The notes: generated from the letters alone by a model not told the origin. Numbered from the stretch's first letter, positions 53,371-62,829 are shown. The stretch is DNA of 64,000 bases from Eubacteriales bacterium (GCA_028694155.1 JAQUTY010000002.1:1-64000); one strand, 5' to 3'. Program-made: numbers and translations.

Positions 53371-53457
53371 TCTTTTGTCTGAGAGATTATGAGCATTATC
53401 TTCACCCCGACAAATTCCAGTTTATCGGTGAGTTAATCTCGAAAGGGGCAACGGATT

Positions 53458-53871
53458 ATGAAAATGCCAGCAGAAAATATTGACACCATAATGTTTGCCC
53501 CTTGCGGAATGAATTGTAAGGTTTGCTATAAACATTGCTATCACAAACAGCCGTGTGCCGGCTGTTTGAGTAGCGATAAAGGAAAGCCCGAACACTGCCG
53601 CAAATGTAAGATAAAAGACTGTATCAAAGACAAAAGAATATCCTATTGCTTTGAGTGTTCAGACTATCCATGCAAGCTGATAAATAATCTTGAAAAAAGC
53701 TACAACAAGCGGTATCAAGCAAGTCTTATGGATAATAGTGAGTATGTGCTGCAACACGGATTAGAAGTGTTTGTGGAAAAGCAGAAAGAACAGTATACTT
53801 GTTCAAAATGCAGCGGCATCATTTCCATTCATGACAGAGAGTGTAGCGAGTGTCAAGAAAAGATGAAATAG
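53458..53871 (+). CDS. DUF3795 protein
   Basis: 137 aa, cysteine-rich: FAPCGMNCKVCYKHCYH, CAGCLS, HCRKCKIKDC, YCFECSDYPC, and a C-terminal zinc knuckle CSKCSG...CSECQ. It is a relative of the protein at 422-751, with an extra C-terminal zinc ribbon. Function unknown. Upstream GAAAGGGGC fits as ribosome site. Confidence 0.8.
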   Translation: MKMPAENIDTIMFAPCGMNCKVCYKHCYHKQPCAGCLSSDKGKPEHCRKCKIKDCIKDKRISYCFECSDYPCKLINNLEKSYNKRYQASLMDNSEYVLQHGLEVFVEKQKEQYTCSKCSGIISIHDRECSECQEKMK

Positions 53872-53905
53872 CAAATACTCATTTTATAAGAAGATGATTT
53901 GACTC

Positions 53906-53930
53906 AGCAGCCGTGTCAGGCTGCTTTTTC
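53906..53930 (+). terminator. Rho-independent terminator
   Basis: AGCAGCC / GGCTGCT stem and TTTTTC tail after the DUF3795 gene. Confidence 0.75.
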
Positions 53931-53958
53931 AATGCAAAAATTAGCAAAGGAGGTCAAA

Positions 53959-55887
53959 ATGGCAACAAAACTACAAGTCATGTCCGAGCTTGCGACGCAG
54001 ACAACGGAACAGCTTACCGCTTCCGTTGAAAACTGGACGCACTTTCTCGACAGCGCCGCATGGCTCTACAAATACCCGTTCCATGAACAGGTGCTTATTC
54101 ACGCACAGCGTCCCGACGCTACAGCCTGTGCGCCCATAGAGCTTTGGAACGACACGTTCAAGCGATGGGTGAACAAGGGCGCAAAGGGCATCGCCCTGAT
54201 CGACGACAGCGGGCAAAAGCCCGCGCTTCGATATTTGTTCGATGTTTCCGATACCAACACTCGCACCAATATCCCGTTCAAGCTGTGGGAAGCAAAGCCG
54301 GAGCAGTATTCACAAATTGTGGAGGAACTGCAAAACCACTTTGGGGAAACGGGCGTTGAGAGCGATACCCTGCCCGAGCATATCATGGGCGTTGTGGTAA
54401 ACGCCGTTTCGGATAACTATGAGGATTATGCCGAGCAGCTTTTGAAGGTATGCGATGGCAGCGCGTTAGCGGATAAAGAGGACGCGGAGATCGGCGCAAC
54501 GCTGCTCATGCAGCTTCTTTCAAGCGTTTCGCATACGGTCATGGAGCGTATGGGTATCAATCCCCGCGACTATTTCAAGGGCGAGGAATACGCCGATATT
54601 CAGCTTTTCAACACGCCGGACACCATCGCACAGCTTGGCGCGGCGACGAGCGACATTTCCGAAATGGTTATGTGGCAGATAGAGCGAAGTGTGCGCAGTA
54701 TGGAACAGCAGGAGCGCAACACACTTGCAAAGACTGATAAGGTATTGCAGAATGAAGATAGAAAAAGCGAAAGGAGCGACGGATATGGAACTCAATTACA
54801 GACAGAACGGGGACTATCTGATTCCCGATATAGAGATGGACGAGCAGCCAACGGAGCAGATCGGCAAATACGGGATGATGAGGAAAGCGTTTCTCAAGGA
54901 GAATCGCAAAGGGACATACAGCGCCCTGCTGCTTCAGAACAAACTGGCAGAGCATCTCTTGGAGATCGACAGGGCGGCGCGGGAACAGGTCGAAATGACA
55001 ACGGCGCAGATGGCGAAAGCCGAGGGCGTGACGGAGAGCTTGAAAGCAAGCGATCAGATGGCGTGGGTGCAGCAGATGAACAATATCCGGCACAGAGCCG
55101 AGGAAGCGGCGATAGCGGATATAGTCCACAGCTAAGTCTTTTTCCATTGGCAGACAAGCAAATTGAACAGATTGAGCAAGCGGAGGCTGAAACGGCTTCC
55201 GCTTTTTCTATCTCACAGGCTGACTTGGATAATGAGCTTGTGCGCGGCAGCGGCTTTGAGCACGGCAAATACCGCATCTATTCATTTTACAAAGCCCCGC
55301 ATGATGCACAGACCGCCGTGGCGTTTCTCAAAAAGGAATACGGCATTGGCGGTCATTCGCATACGCTCCTTGACGGTAGCCGAGGCTTTGCCAACCATGA
55401 CGGCAAGGGCTTGGAAATCGAGAGCTATGAAACAAAAGCGTCCACCACATTTTCATGGCGCACCGTTCATAACCGATTGTCGGAGTTGATCGCCCTTGAC
55501 CGCTATCTTACCGAAAAAGAAAAGGCGTATCTGCCCACCTACGAACAGCAGCAAGCGGAGCGCCGTTTGCAGCAAGCCGAGGAAGCGGCGGCGCGGGAGG
55601 CGCTCAAAGCAGCCGCAGCAGCTATGGACGAGCGCCGCAAAGACGCCGAGTACAAGTTTTCGCTTGGCGATGAGGTGCAGCTTGGAGCGCAGACCTATAC
55701 CATACTTGGATATGACGATGAAAACGTCATGCTGTCCAACCCGAAATATCCGCTGCTTTCCGAGGATATGCCCCGTGATATATTTGAGCGGCGGTTGCGG
55801 GAGAGTGAAGTCAACGACCACTTAATCATATTTGAAGATCCGTTACTATTGTGGAAGAACCACAAATTGCGGATACGCCAGAAGTAG
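53959..55887 (+). pseudogene. N-terminal part of the element's giant methylase/helicase
   Basis: 642 codons. It starts MATKLQVMSELATQTTEQLTASVENW and has the usual SAAWLYKYPFHEQVLIHAQRPDATACAPIELWN region of element-borne SNF2/N6-adenine methylase proteins, which normally exceed 2000 residues. Residues about 275-400 are a low-complexity Arg/Gly/Asp/Ser stretch that is the other reading of tnpV. The frame stops at 55887 after the family's NDHLI; the continuation (VEEPQ...) is in another frame from about 55851, so a one-base frameshift separates the parts. AAAGGAGG precedes the ATG at 53959. Confidence 0.75.
54785..55135 (+). CDS. tnpV: TnpV-family protein overprinted on the methylase gene
   Basis: 116 aa in the +1 frame relative to the surrounding gene. 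It matches TnpV transposon-encoded proteins: MELNYRQNGDYLIPDI, IGKYGMMRKAFLKENRKGTYSALLL and SLKASDQMAWVQQMNNIRHRAEEA. AAAGGAG lies eight bases before the ATG. The enclosing frame reads this stretch as a low-complexity linker, so tnpV is probably the older, constrained frame. Function unknown. Confidence 0.8.
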   Translation: MELNYRQNGDYLIPDIEMDEQPTEQIGKYGMMRKAFLKENRKGTYSALLLQNKLAEHLLEIDRAAREQVEMTTAQMAKAEGVTESLKASDQMAWVQQMNNIRHRAEEAAIADIVHS

Positions 55888-58190
55888 CCGTTGGCACAGT
55901 CATCGAATGGAATGGACGTAAATATGAGGTCGAAAGCATTGGCGAGATCTCCAGCGACGTGTCCATGCGGGACATTACGTTCCACAGCGAGGTCGGTTTT
56001 CCCATCAACCGTATAGAAAAACTCCATACCGTGCGGGAATGGTTAAAGGAGCAACCCGAACAGGAAATAGAGCCGCAGATGGAACAGCCCCTTGCCCCCT
56101 CATGGGAGCAGCCGAAAGAGGTCAAACTGAAAAGCATCGTCATTGACCTTACGCAGCCCCGCGTGGAAAAGCACAATTTCCGCATTACCGACGATGAGCT
56201 TGGGTATGGCGGCGCAAAGGCGAAGTATCAGATGAACGTGGCGGCAATTCGCACCTTGCAGACCATAGAAGCAGAGCGCCGCCTTGCAATACCCGAGGAA
56301 CAGAAAATCCTTTCCCGCTATGTCGGTTGGGGCGGCTGTGCGGACGCTTTTGATGCGAGCAAAGAGAACTGGCGCGCCGAATATGCTGAACTCAAAGGCT
56401 TACTGACCGAGAGCGAATGTGAATCCGCCCGCGAATCTACGCTGAACTCCCATTACACAAGTCCCACCGTTATCAAGGCGATATACAACTGCATATTCGA
56501 TATGGGCTTTACTACGGGCAACGTGTTGGACCCGCCGTATAATACGGGGCATGATTTTATCTACAACGACCGCTTTGAAATGGACAAGCAGGACTATGCC
56601 GAACAGACGGGCTTGTTTGACGAGGACGAAAACCGAAACTTTGTAGAGAACACGGACAGCAATGGTCGTTTTCATTCAGATTGGTGCTGCATGATGCTTT
56701 CCCGCCTGCTTCTCGCACGGAATCTATTGAGTAGCGAAGGCGTAATTTTCATAAGCATTGATGAGCACGAACTTGAAACGTTAACGAAACTGTGCGACGA
56801 AGCATTTGGAGAAAGTAACCACATTGGCACAATCGTTATAAAGAGCAACCCTCGTGGTTCTATGTCAACTTCTGAAATTGCCAGTCTTCATGAATACCTA
56901 ATAATGTATGCTAAATCAAGACTTGATTGCAGAGTAATCGGGCATGAATTATCTAAAGAAATGGCATCTGAATACAAATTCAAAGATAAATTTGGTGTGT
57001 ACAGACTACTTGGCTTGCGGATGCGCGGCGGTTTCTGGCGCAGAAGTGAAAGGCCTAACCTATTTTTCCCAATCTACGTTAATTCGTCAGATGGGTCAAT
57101 CTCACTTGTAAGAGATGAAACCCATGTTGAAGAAGTATTGCCAATACAACCCTCAACTATGGAAGATGGCACTTGGAGATGGGGACAAGAAAAAATCGAA
57201 CAAAACAAAGGTTTACTATTTGGAAAGACCGTTTCTCGTAATAATGTCCAAATTTGGGATATTTACCAAAAAGACTATCTTGACAGGAGTGAAGGCAGGC
57301 GCACAAAAGCAAAGTCAATTTGGGACGAGAGTGATATAAACTATCAGAATGGTGCCATCGAGATTAAGACACTATTCGGGAAAAGTGGAGTTTTTGATTA
57401 TGCTAAACCCGTTTTCTTTATACAGCAGATGTTAAAGATGATCGCTTTTGAAAACGGTGATACAGTATTAGACTTTTTCTCCGGCTCTGCCACCACCGCC
57501 CACGCTGTCATGCAACTTAACGCCGAGGATGGCGGACACCGCAAATTCATCATGGTGCAGTTGCCGGAAACCTGCGATGAAAAGAGCGAAGCCTACAAAG
57601 CGGGCTATAAAAACATCTGCGAAATCGGCAAAGAACGCATCCGCCGCGCCGGGGAGAAGATAAAGTGTGAAGTTAGGCGTGTGGAGAGTGGAGTTGAAGG
57701 ACAAACTAAAGTCGAATACAACTCCACACTCAACACTCCACCCTCAACACTCGACATAGGCTTCCGGGTGTTTAAGCTGGACGATACCAACATGAAGGAC
57801 GTGTACTACGGAGCAGCCGAATACACGCAGACATTACTAGACGATATGACCTCCAACATCAAGGAGGACAGAACGGACATGGACTTGCTCTATGGCTGTT
57901 TATTGGAATGGGGTCTGCCCCTTTCTCTGCCGCAGAAAACGGAGCAGATCAATGGCTGCACGGTGCACACCTATGGTAGTGTTGAGAGTGGAGAGTTAAG
58001 AGTGGGGACTGCGCCGTTGATTGCGTGTTTTGATAACAACATTCCCGAAACCGTGATACGGGAAATTGCGGGGCGCAAGCCCCTGCGCGTGGTTTTTCGG
58101 GACAGTAGCTTTGCAAGCTCCCCGGAGAAAATCAACGTGACGGAGATATTCAAACTGCTTGCGCCGAATACGAGCGTGAAGGTGATATGA
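55851..58190 (+). CDS. Hybrid: element methylase segment fused to type III Mod
   Basis: 779 codons from GTG at 55851 (no ribosome site). Residues 1-225 are the middle of the element methylase/helicase (LSRYVGWGGCADAFD, ESTLNSHYTSPTVIKAIY, FTTGNVL). From residue 227 the protein is a type III restriction-modification Mod: motif IV DPPYNTGHDFIYND, HSDWCCMMLSRLLLARNLL, a target-recognition region (about 330-520), and SAM motif I DFFSGSATTAHAVMQL (about 541). The first 120 or so residues of a normal Mod are missing. Two in-frame repeat insertions interrupt the C-terminal part. It precedes the res gene. Activity is uncertain. Confidence 0.8.
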   Translation: MEEPQIADTPEVAVGTVIEWNGRKYEVESIGEISSDVSMRDITFHSEVGFPINRIEKLHTVREWLKEQPEQEIEPQMEQPLAPSWEQPKEVKLKSIVIDLTQPRVEKHNFRITDDELGYGGAKAKYQMNVAAIRTLQTIEAERRLAIPEEQKILSRYVGWGGCADAFDASKENWRAEYAELKGLLTESECESARESTLNSHYTSPTVIKAIYNCIFDMGFTTGNVLDPPYNTGHDFIYNDRFEMDKQDYAEQTGLFDEDENRNFVENTDSNGRFHSDWCCMMLSRLLLARNLLSSEGVIFISIDEHELETLTKLCDEAFGESNHIGTIVIKSNPRGSMSTSEIASLHEYLIMYAKSRLDCRVIGHELSKEMASEYKFKDKFGVYRLLGLRMRGGFWRRSERPNLFFPIYVNSSDGSISLVRDETHVEEVLPIQPSTMEDGTWRWGQEKIEQNKGLLFGKTVSRNNVQIWDIYQKDYLDRSEGRRTKAKSIWDESDINYQNGAIEIKTLFGKSGVFDYAKPVFFIQQMLKMIAFENGDTVLDFFSGSATTAHAVMQLNAEDGGHRKFIMVQLPETCDEKSEAYKAGYKNICEIGKERIRRAGEKIKCEVRRVESGVEGQTKVEYNSTLNTPPSTLDIGFRVFKLDDTNMKDVYYGAAEYTQTLLDDMTSNIKEDRTDMDLLYGCLLEWGLPLSLPQKTEQINGCTVHTYGSVESGELRVGTAPLIACFDNNIPETVIREIAGRKPLRVVFRDSSFASSPEKINVTEIFKLLAPNTSVKVI
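57676..57756. repeat. In-frame palindromic repeat inserted in mod
   Basis: GTGGAGTTG and CAACTCCAC form the base of an imperfect hairpin made of GAGAGTGGAG-type units. It keeps the frame, adding about 25 residues (RRVESGVEGQTKVEYNSTLN...) before the conserved DIGFRVFKLD. Confidence 0.65.
57976..58010. repeat. Second in-frame GAGAGT-type repeat in mod
   Basis: GTTGAGAGTGGAGAGTTAAG continues the same unit family. It encodes GSVESGELRVG within a conserved stretch (VHTY...LIACFDN). Confidence 0.65.
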
Positions 58191-58195
58191 GCATA

Positions 58196-58227
58196 GAGCT
58201 GAGAGTTGAGAGTTGAGAGTTGAGAGT
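58196..58227. repeat. Left GAGAGTT repeat of the four-helix-bundle cassette
   Basis: Four tandem GAGAGTT(G) units lie just before the ATG at 58228. Inverted relatives (ACTCTAA units) end the gene at 58571-58596. Confidence 0.7.
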
Positions 58228-58596
58228 ATGAAAGAAGAGAATACGGCAAGATTTAAGAGCAAAGCTTTTGCGATTCGGATCGTAAAGCTGTATAAATATC
58301 TTTGCGATGAGAAGAAAGAATTTGTCATGGCAAAACAACTTTTACGATGCGGAACGAGTGTTGGAGCGAATTTAGCAGAATCCGAATGCGCAATTACGAA
58401 AAAAGATTTCCTTTCCAAGGTTTATATTGCTTTAAAGGAATGTGCCGAAACGCAGTACTGGCTGGAATTGCTATATGATACGGACTATCTATCGAAAGAG
58501 CAATATCAGAGCATTCTTGCGGATTGCCTCGAAATCCGCAAGATGTTAACTGCAACAACAAAAACCGTGAGTTTCACTCTAAACTCTAAACTCTAA
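58228..58596 (+). CDS. Four-helix-bundle protein (S23/IVS family)
   Basis: 122 aa. Typical family sequence: KSKAFAIRIVKLYKYLCDEKKEFVMAKQLLRCGTSVGANLAESECA, then DFLSKVYIALKECAETQYWLELL and RKMLTATT. Relatives are found inside 23S rRNA intervening sequences and next to mobile DNA; they bind nucleic acid. It sits between mod and res, not a usual place, flanked by inverted AGAGTT-type repeats. The last residues SFTLNSKL are encoded by the right repeat itself. Start at 58228 preferred over GTG/ATG five codons upstream. Confidence 0.82.
   Translation: MKEENTARFKSKAFAIRIVKLYKYLCDEKKEFVMAKQLLRCGTSVGANLAESECAITKKDFLSKVYIALKECAETQYWLELLYDTDYLSKEQYQSILADCLEIRKMLTATTKTVSFTLNSKL
58571..58596. repeat. 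Right (inverted) repeat of the four-helix-bundle cassette
   Basis: Three ACTCTAA units, the reverse complement of the AGAGTT units at 58196-58227. Confidence 0.65.
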
Positions 58597-58618
58597 CAAC
58601 GAAGCGAGGTGAAACCGA

Positions 58619-61600
58619 GTGAAGTTACAATTCAAACATCAAAAACTTCAAGCCGACGCAGCAAAAGCCGTCTGTGACGTTTTTGCCGGACAGCCATACC
58701 TGACCCCCACCTATATGATGGACAGAGGCACAATCTCCCGCAATCAGCAAATGACGCTGACCGAGGAAGAAGATTATACGGGCTTCCGCAATCAACCCAT
58801 TGTGCCGGAGCTGAATGACGCCATCATATTGGATAATATCAATAAAATACAGCGCACGGGGCAGCTTGCACCGTCCAAACAGCTCGAAGGGCATTTTAAT
58901 CTCACCATCGAGATGGAAACCGGCGTTGGAAAGACATATACCTATATCAAGACCATGTTCGAGCTGAACAAGCGTTATGGCTGGAGCAAGTTTATCGTGG
59001 TCGTTCCTTCTGTGGCCATCCGCGAGGGCGTGTATAAATCATTTGACATTACACAGGATCACTTTGCCGAGGAGTATAACAAGAAGATTCGCTTCTTCAT
59101 CTATAATTCGGCTCAGCTGACGGAAATTGACCGTTTTGCTTCCGACAGCGCCATCAATGTAATGATTATCAACTCGCAGGCATTTAACGCCACGGGCAAG
59201 GACGCACGGCGCATTTATATGAAGCTGGATGAGTTCCGCAGCCGCAGGCCGATTGATATTCTCGCCAAGACAAATCCCATCCTTATCATTGACGAGCCGC
59301 AATCCGTGGAGGGTGAAAAGACCAAGCTGCGCCTAAAAGAATTTCAGCCGCTGTTTACACTGCGTTATTCCGCAACGCACAGGAAAGACAGCATCTATAA
59401 TATGGTTTATCGCCTTGATGCAATGGAAGCATACAACAAGAAGCTCGTCAAAAAGATTGAGGTAAAGGGAATCTCTATTTCGGGCAGTACCGCAACCGAG
59501 GGCTATTTATACCTGCAAAGTGTTAATCTTTTTAAGGATAAAGCACCTACTGCAACCATCGAATTTGATGTAAAAGGCGCGACAGGCGTTCGCAAAACGA
59601 CCCGCATTGTGGCAGAGGGTTTCAATCTTTTCGATCAGTCCGGCGGACTGGAAGAATACAAGACCGGATATATCGTATCCCGCATCGACGGACGCGACAA
59701 TTCCGTTTCCTTCGTGAACGGCAAGAAGATATTTGCTGGCGACGCCGTTGGCGAGGTCAGTGAGGAACAGCTCCGCAGGATTCAAATACGCGAAACGATA
59801 CAATCCCATATTGAGCGGGAGCGCCGCTTGTTCTACAAGGGCATCAAGGTACTGTCCCTGTTCTTCATCGACGAGGTAGCCAAGTACAAGCAGTATGATG
59901 CAGCGGGCAAAGCGATAAACGGACAATATGCCGAAATCTTTGAGGAGGAGTATCAAAACGCGCTGAACAGTCTGCAACTTGGCATTGGCGAGGACGATTA
60001 TATCAAGTATCTGACCTCCATTTCAGCCGAGCAAACCCACGCGGGCTATTTCTCCATTGACAAGAAGAGCCACCGCCTTGTGGACAGCAAGTTAGGCGAT
60101 AAAAAGGCACGGACTTCCGATGATGCAGATGCTTACGACTTGATTATGAAGGATAAGGAACGATTGCTTGACCGCAAAGAACCTGTGCGCTTTATTTTCT
60201 CTCATTCGGCATTGCGCGAAGGATGGGATAATCCCAATGTGTTCCAAATCTGTACGCTCAAAAAGCAGAGCGAATCGGAGATACGCGGCAGGCAGGAGAT
60301 CGGGCGCGGTCTGCGCTTATCCGTCAATCAAAACGGTGAGCGTATGGATGCAGGCTATCTTGGGGAAGATGTGCAGGTTATCAATCAGCTTACCGTTGTG
60401 ACCGATTGGGGTTTTGAACCCTTCGTAAAGGCATATCAAACAGGGCTTGCCGAAGCCGTTGCCGACAGACCGCGCGCCGTCACGGTAGAACTGTTCAAGA
60501 ACAAAGTCATTAAGGATGCTGAGGGCAACGAGCAGGTCGTTGATGCTGATATGGCACAAGCAATCTATGAGAGCTTGATTGTCAACGGCTATATCAGAAA
60601 AGGCATACTGACCGACAAATATTATGATGATAAGAAGAACGGCGCAATAGAAGTTGCGGAAGAAGCGGCAGGTTGCACCGATTCCGTAGTGTCAATTCTC
60701 GATACGATTTATGACGCCAGGGCAGCGCAGCCGGAGAACGCCCGTGCGAACAATGTGGAGCTGCGGCTCGATAATGACAAGCTCAACCGCAAGGAGTTTC
60801 AAGAGCTCTGGAAACGCATCAATGTCAAGTCCGCATACGTTGTGAATTTTGATACGGATGAGCTGATCGAGAAGTGTATCTGTGCGCTTGACCGCGACCT
60901 CCATGTGGCGAGTATCTATTTTAAGGTTGAAACAGGCTCTATGGCGGGTATTGCATCAAAGGAGCAGCTTAAAGAGGGCGCAGCATTCAAAAAGGACAGC
61001 AAGAGCCAAGAGCGCACAAGCGTTACAGCAAATACAAGCGTTAAGTATGACCTTGTAGGCAAAATTGTCGCAGAAACGGGTCTTACCCGTGCTGCTGTTG
61101 TGAGAATACTCAAAGGAATCAGCCCTGCCGTTTTCGGCCAGTTTTCCAATAATCCCGAGGAGTTCATCATCAAGGCGTCTGCGCTCATCAACGACCAAAA
61201 GGCAACGGTTATCATCCAGCATATTACATACAACAAGCTCGAAGCAGTCTACGATACGGACATATTCACTGAGCCAACCATGAAAGGGCGTTTGGGGTAC
61301 AACGCTATGGAGGCGCATAAGCACCTGTATGACTATATCCTCTACGATTCCACAAATGAGCGAGATTTTGCAACCGAACTTGATACAAGCAACGATGTTG
61401 CGGTATATGTGAAGCTGCCGAGCGGATTCTTCATTTCAACGCCTGTTGGCAAGTATAACCCCGATTGGGCGATAGCTTTCTATGAGGGAACAGTCAAGCA
61501 TATATACTTTGTTGCAGAAACGAAAGGCTCCATGTCCTCCATGCAGCTACGCTTGATCGAGGATGCGAAAATCCATTGTGCGAGGGAGCATTTTAAGTCC

Positions 61601-61672
61601 ATCAGCACGGATGTCGTGAAATACGATGTGGTGGATAGCTATGAGAGCCTTATGGCAAAAGTGATGCAATGA
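58619..61672 (+). CDS. res: Type III restriction enzyme Res subunit
   Basis: 1017 aa. Start GTG with GAGGTGA upstream. SF2 helicase motifs: METGVGKTYTYIKTMFEL (Walker A), LIIDEPQSVEG (Walker B), RYSATHR (motif III), SHSALREGWDNPNVFQICTL (V) and GRQEIGRGLRL (VI). The C-terminal nuclease domain has NPDWA...FVAETKGS, a PD-ExK site. With Mod it cleaves unmodified DNA using ATP. Apparently intact, which makes the fate of the hybrid Mod important. Confidence 0.93.
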   Translation: MKLQFKHQKLQADAAKAVCDVFAGQPYLTPTYMMDRGTISRNQQMTLTEEEDYTGFRNQPIVPELNDAIILDNINKIQRTGQLAPSKQLEGHFNLTIEMETGVGKTYTYIKTMFELNKRYGWSKFIVVVPSVAIREGVYKSFDITQDHFAEEYNKKIRFFIYNSAQLTEIDRFASDSAINVMIINSQAFNATGKDARRIYMKLDEFRSRRPIDILAKTNPILIIDEPQSVEGEKTKLRLKEFQPLFTLRYSATHRKDSIYNMVYRLDAMEAYNKKLVKKIEVKGISISGSTATEGYLYLQSVNLFKDKAPTATIEFDVKGATGVRKTTRIVAEGFNLFDQSGGLEEYKTGYIVSRIDGRDNSVSFVNGKKIFAGDAVGEVSEEQLRRIQIRETIQSHIERERRLFYKGIKVLSLFFIDEVAKYKQYDAAGKAINGQYAEIFEEEYQNALNSLQLGIGEDDYIKYLTSISAEQTHAGYFSIDKKSHRLVDSKLGDKKARTSDDADAYDLIMKDKERLLDRKEPVRFIFSHSALREGWDNPNVFQICTLKKQSESEIRGRQEIGRGLRLSVNQNGERMDAGYLGEDVQVINQLTVVTDWGFEPFVKAYQTGLAEAVADRPRAVTVELFKNKVIKDAEGNEQVVDADMAQAIYESLIVNGYIRKGILTDKYYDDKKNGAIEVAEEAAGCTDSVVSILDTIYDARAAQPENARANNVELRLDNDKLNRKEFQELWKRINVKSAYVVNFDTDELIEKCICALDRDLHVASIYFKVETGSMAGIASKEQLKEGAAFKKDSKSQERTSVTANTSVKYDLVGKIVAETGLTRAAVVRILKGISPAVFGQFSNNPEEFIIKASALINDQKATVIIQHITYNKLEAVYDTDIFTEPTMKGRLGYNAMEAHKHLYDYILYDSTNERDFATELDTSNDVAVYVKLPSGFFISTPVGKYNPDWAIAFYEGTVKHIYFVAETKGSMSSMQLRLIEDAKIHCAREHFKSISTDVVKYDVVDSYESLMAKVMQ

Positions 61673-61814
61673 ATATAGGGTAATGCATGACCAAGCATAC
61701 GTAAGCTGTGCCTTTATATTTCTGCCGGGCAGGGTAGTATAAACAAATCTCCCGAACAGGTAGCTAACCAATTGGGTGATTGTCATACCACCGATTAAAA
61801 AGGGGGCTACACAT

Positions 61815-62774
61815 ATGGACACGCAAATCAGTAAACGCCGCTTACTCATGCTCTTGACGCTGCTTCGGCAGCAAACGGACGAGGAACATCCTTTGTCCAC
61901 GGCAGAGATTATTGAATACTTTGAAAAGCATGGCATCGTCACGGAAAGAAGAACGATCAGCACGGATGTGGATTTGCTGTGCGAAGCGGGATATGACATC
62001 GTGACCGTAAAGGGAACGCAAAACAAATATTTTCTCGGCGCACGGGAGCTTGAATTGCCGGAGGTGAAGCTGCTCATCGACGCGGTGTATGCCTCCAAGT
62101 TCATTACGCCTGCAAAAAGTGAGGCGCTGATACATAAACTATCCGCACTTGTTAGCGTACATCAAGCGGACAATCTGAAACGCCGCCTGTACGTTTCCGA
62201 ACGAATCAAACCTGTCAACGAAACCGTCTACTATGCCGCAGATGTGATTCGCATGGCGATTGAGCAGCAGAAACAGATTACATTCCAATACTATGAATAT
62301 ACGCCTACCAAGCGCAAGGTGCTGAAGCATAAGGGTAAGGTTTACCGTTTTTGCCCGTATGACCTTATTTGGAATGTAGACAGGTATTATGTTCTCGGCT
62401 TTTCTAACAGTCACAATAAGGTCATCAGCTTTCGAGTGGACAGGATGTGCAATGTCGCCCTTGCTGACACTCCCGCCGTTCCTCCTCCAAGCGATTGCTC
62501 CATCGCTGCATACGGGAGCAAGGTATTTGATATGTTCGACGGGCATAATGCGACGGTCACGCTACGGTGCAAAAAAGACCTTATGCGAGTAATCGTTGAT
62601 AGGTTTGGCGAAAACGTCCAAACGGAAGTGCTTGACAAGGCATATTTCCTTGCCACGGTGGACGTTTCGGTAAGCCCGACCTTCTTCGGGTGGGTGTTCC
62701 AGTTTGCCGACGAAATCCAAATCATTTCACCGCCCGAAATTGCCCGTGAATACGGGAAAATGTGGAAGAAATGA
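61815..62774 (+). CDS. WYL-domain transcriptional regulator
   Basis: 319 aa. N-terminal winged helix (TAEIIEYFEKHGIVTERRTISTDVDLL), WYL domain with FCPYDLIWNVDRYYVLGFSNSHNKVISFRVDRM, and C-terminal WCX domain. WYL regulators sense nucleic acid or nucleotides and often control defence genes. It follows res and may govern the restriction operon. GGGGGC precedes the ATG at 61815. Confidence 0.88.
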   Translation: MDTQISKRRLLMLLTLLRQQTDEEHPLSTAEIIEYFEKHGIVTERRTISTDVDLLCEAGYDIVTVKGTQNKYFLGARELELPEVKLLIDAVYASKFITPAKSEALIHKLSALVSVHQADNLKRRLYVSERIKPVNETVYYAADVIRMAIEQQKQITFQYYEYTPTKRKVLKHKGKVYRFCPYDLIWNVDRYYVLGFSNSHNKVISFRVDRMCNVALADTPAVPPPSDCSIAAYGSKVFDMFDGHNATVTLRCKKDLMRVIVDRFGENVQTEVLDKAYFLATVDVSVSPTFFGWVFQFADEIQIISPPEIAREYGKMWKK

Positions 62775-62790
62775 CAGCAAGCAAAGCATT

Positions 62791-62824
62791 GGAGGTGGCG
62801 TGTGGACACGCCACCTCTTTTCTA
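62791..62824 (+). terminator. Rho-independent terminator
   Basis: GAGGTGGCGTG / CACGCCACCTC perfect stem with TTTTC tail, after the WYL gene. Confidence 0.9.
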
Positions 62825-62829
62825 TCCTA

